Positions 62,948 to 64,000 of a stretch of 64,000 nt of DNA are shown here, piece after piece (position 1 is the stretch's first letter; each line of letters opens with the position of its first letter). The notes under the pieces were generated by a model. It had not been told where the DNA came from and did no database searches. It was given only the letters and a program-made list of their open reading frames with translations. Source of the DNA: Waddlia chondrophila WSU 86-1044. GTDB taxonomy: Bacteria > Chlamydiota > Chlamydiia > Chlamydiales > Waddliaceae. The stretch covers positions 2,052,313 to 2,116,312 of the forward strand of contig NC_014225.1 in assembly GCF_000092785.1 (NCBI RefSeq), in the 5' to 3' direction. The position numbers were made by a program, and so were the translations under genes.

Positions 62948-64000
62948 ATGGCGCAACCACCCGATAGTGAACGAAAAAAGGCTTTAGACTTAGCTGTCAG
63001 CCACATAAAAAAACAATTTGGAGAGGGAGCCATTATGTCGTTAGGCTCACGCGCCTCTCAACAGGAAATAGGGGTCATAAAAACCGGAACATTGGCATTA
63101 GATGTAGCTCTTGGAATTGGCGGTGTTCCACGCGGACGCATTGTAGAGATTTACGGTCCAGAATCTTCCGGTAAGTCAACCCTTGCTTTACATATCGTCG
63201 CAAATGCTCAAAAATCCGGCGGGCTGGCAGCTTACATTGATGCCGAGCATGCGCTTGATCCAAGCTATGCAACGAAAATCGGTGTCAATATTGAAGAATT
63301 GTTGATTTCACAGCCGGATTGCGGCGAGGAAGCCCTTAACATTGCAGAGACACTGGCGCGTTCCAATGCTGTCGATGTGATCATCATCGACTCAGTTGCA
63401 GCACTCGTTCCAAAATCAGAATTAGAAGGGGAGATAGGAGACAGCTTTGTGGGATTGCAGGCGCGTATGATGTCGCAAGCTCTGAGAAAATTAACGGCAA
63501 CTCTTGCAAGAAGCAACACCTGCGCTGTTTTTATTAACCAGATCAGGGAAAAAATTGGGGTAATGTATGGAAATCCGGAAACGACCACAGGAGGTCGAGC
63601 GCTGAAATTCTACTCTTCCGTCCGCATGGAAATTCGGCGAACAGGAGGCATTAAAGGTCCCGACAACAATGAAATGGGCAACCGTGTAAAAGTAAAGGTC
63701 GTGAAGAACAAAATGGCCCCACCTTTTCGAGCTGCGGAATTCGATATTTTGTTCAACGAAGGCATTTCCCGTACAGGATCAGTCATCGATATGGCGACAG
63801 AGTACCAAATTATCGACAAGAGAGGAGCTTGGTTCAGCTATAAAGGCGATCGCCTAGGTCAAGGACGAGAAGCGGTCAGAGAACAGTTGAAGGCAAATAA
63901 AGATCTTCTTGAAGAGATTGAAAAACAAGTGATTGAAAAATATCAACTCAAACTGAATCCACAGCCTCAAGAAATGGAATCCGCTCAAGCAGATTCTTAA
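62948..64000 (+). CDS. recA: Recombinase RecA
   Basis: A complete 350-aa RecA; its TAA is the last codon of the window. Walker A is GPESSGKST (about residues 70-78), Walker [17 protein letters not shown] ([12 protein letters not shown]), loop L1 with MMSQALRKL and L2 with [20 protein letters not shown]. It catalyses strand exchange and repair. AGGAGAAG before the ATG at 62948. No clear SOS box is visible upstream, in line with the lack of LexA in chlamydiae. Confidence 0.98.
   Translation: MAQPPDSERKKALDLAVSHIKKQFGEGAIMSLGSRASQQEIGVIKTGTLALDVALGIGGVPRGRIVEIYGPESSGKSTLALHIVANAQKSGGLAAYIDAEHALDPSYATKIGVNIEELLISQPDCGEEALNIAETLARSNAVDVIIIDSVAALVPKSELEGEIGDSFVGLQARMMSQALRKLTATLARSNTCAVFINQIREKIGVMYGNPETTTGGRALKFYSSVRMEIRRTGGIKGPDNNEMGNRVKVKVVKNKMAPPFRAAEFDILFNEGISRTGSVIDMATEYQIIDKRGAWFSYKGDRLGQGREAVREQLKANKDLLEEIEKQVIEKYQLKLNPQPQEMESAQADS

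Overview
This window is chromosomal DNA from a member of the Chlamydiae, most likely an environmental family (Waddlia/Parachlamydia/Simkania-like) rather than Chlamydiaceae. Signs of the phylum: a stand-alone nqrA; a gspD-gspE-gspF block; a giant PBP2 (about 1119 aa); PBP2 followed by rpsB-tsf-pyrH-frr-mcsA-mcsB with a degenerate McsB; rpsT near the major sigma factor; and a PilM/GspL-like gene, a MORN-type lipoprotein and a folate cyclo-ligase leading into recA. Signs that it is not Chlamydiaceae: no ompA between PBP2 and rpsB, a cytochrome bc/cbb3 respiratory operon, mmsA, subtilisin and CocE hydrolase genes, and insertion-sequence debris. The assignment is from gene content and order recalled from known genomes; no database search was run.

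Layout. 1-8.5 kb: end of a protein-kinase-like gene, then a minus-strand type II secretion operon (conserved membrane protein, gspD, gspE, gspF, and a coupled APH-type kinase). 8.6-21.2 kb: single genes and small units, including a membrane protein, a likely 2OG-Fe(II) oxygenase, nqrA, mscS, a secreted HAD phosphatase-like protein, a glycerophosphodiesterase, mmsA, a PhzF protein, a secreted subtilase and a lipoprotein. 21.2-30 kb: PBP2, tRNA-Gly, rpsB-tsf, pyrH-frr, tRNA-Glu, tRNA-Lys, mcsA-mcsB. 30-41 kb: CocE-type secreted hydrolase, rpsT, rluA-type synthase, mutarotase-like protein, PAS/coiled-coil membrane protein, CoiA-like nuclease, rpoD, dinG. 41.1-46 kb: a scarred accessory region with an AT-rich membrane protein gene, intact malQ, and broken pieces of a glycoside hydrolase, an alpha-glucan phosphorylase and an IS256-type transposase. 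46-56.8 kb: one long minus-strand respiratory operon. 57-58.5 kb: yggT-dus-acyP. 58.7-64 kb: GspL-like, GspM-like, MORN lipoprotein, folate cyclo-ligase, recA (which ends on the last base).

The most striking system is the respiratory operon at 45988-56821. In transcription order it encodes a GltD-like flavo/iron-sulfur oxidoreductase, the CcoS assembly protein, a Rieske protein, a fused cytochrome b, a 1291-residue membrane-anchored multiheme cytochrome c, CcoN, CcoO, a CcoQ-like peptide and a heme-less CcoP-anchor-like peptide. No separate cytochrome c1 or full CcoP is present, so the giant cytochrome probably replaces both and wires the bc part directly to the cbb3 oxidase as one supercomplex. 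One of its seven heme sites has lost its histidine by what looks like a single base change.

Other points of interest are a dispersed 18-bp repeat that in one place supplies the 3' end of a gene, a McsB lacking the usual ATP-binding arginines, a GspL/GspM-like pair far from gspDEF, and the IS-associated scar that destroyed two carbohydrate-enzyme genes around malQ.
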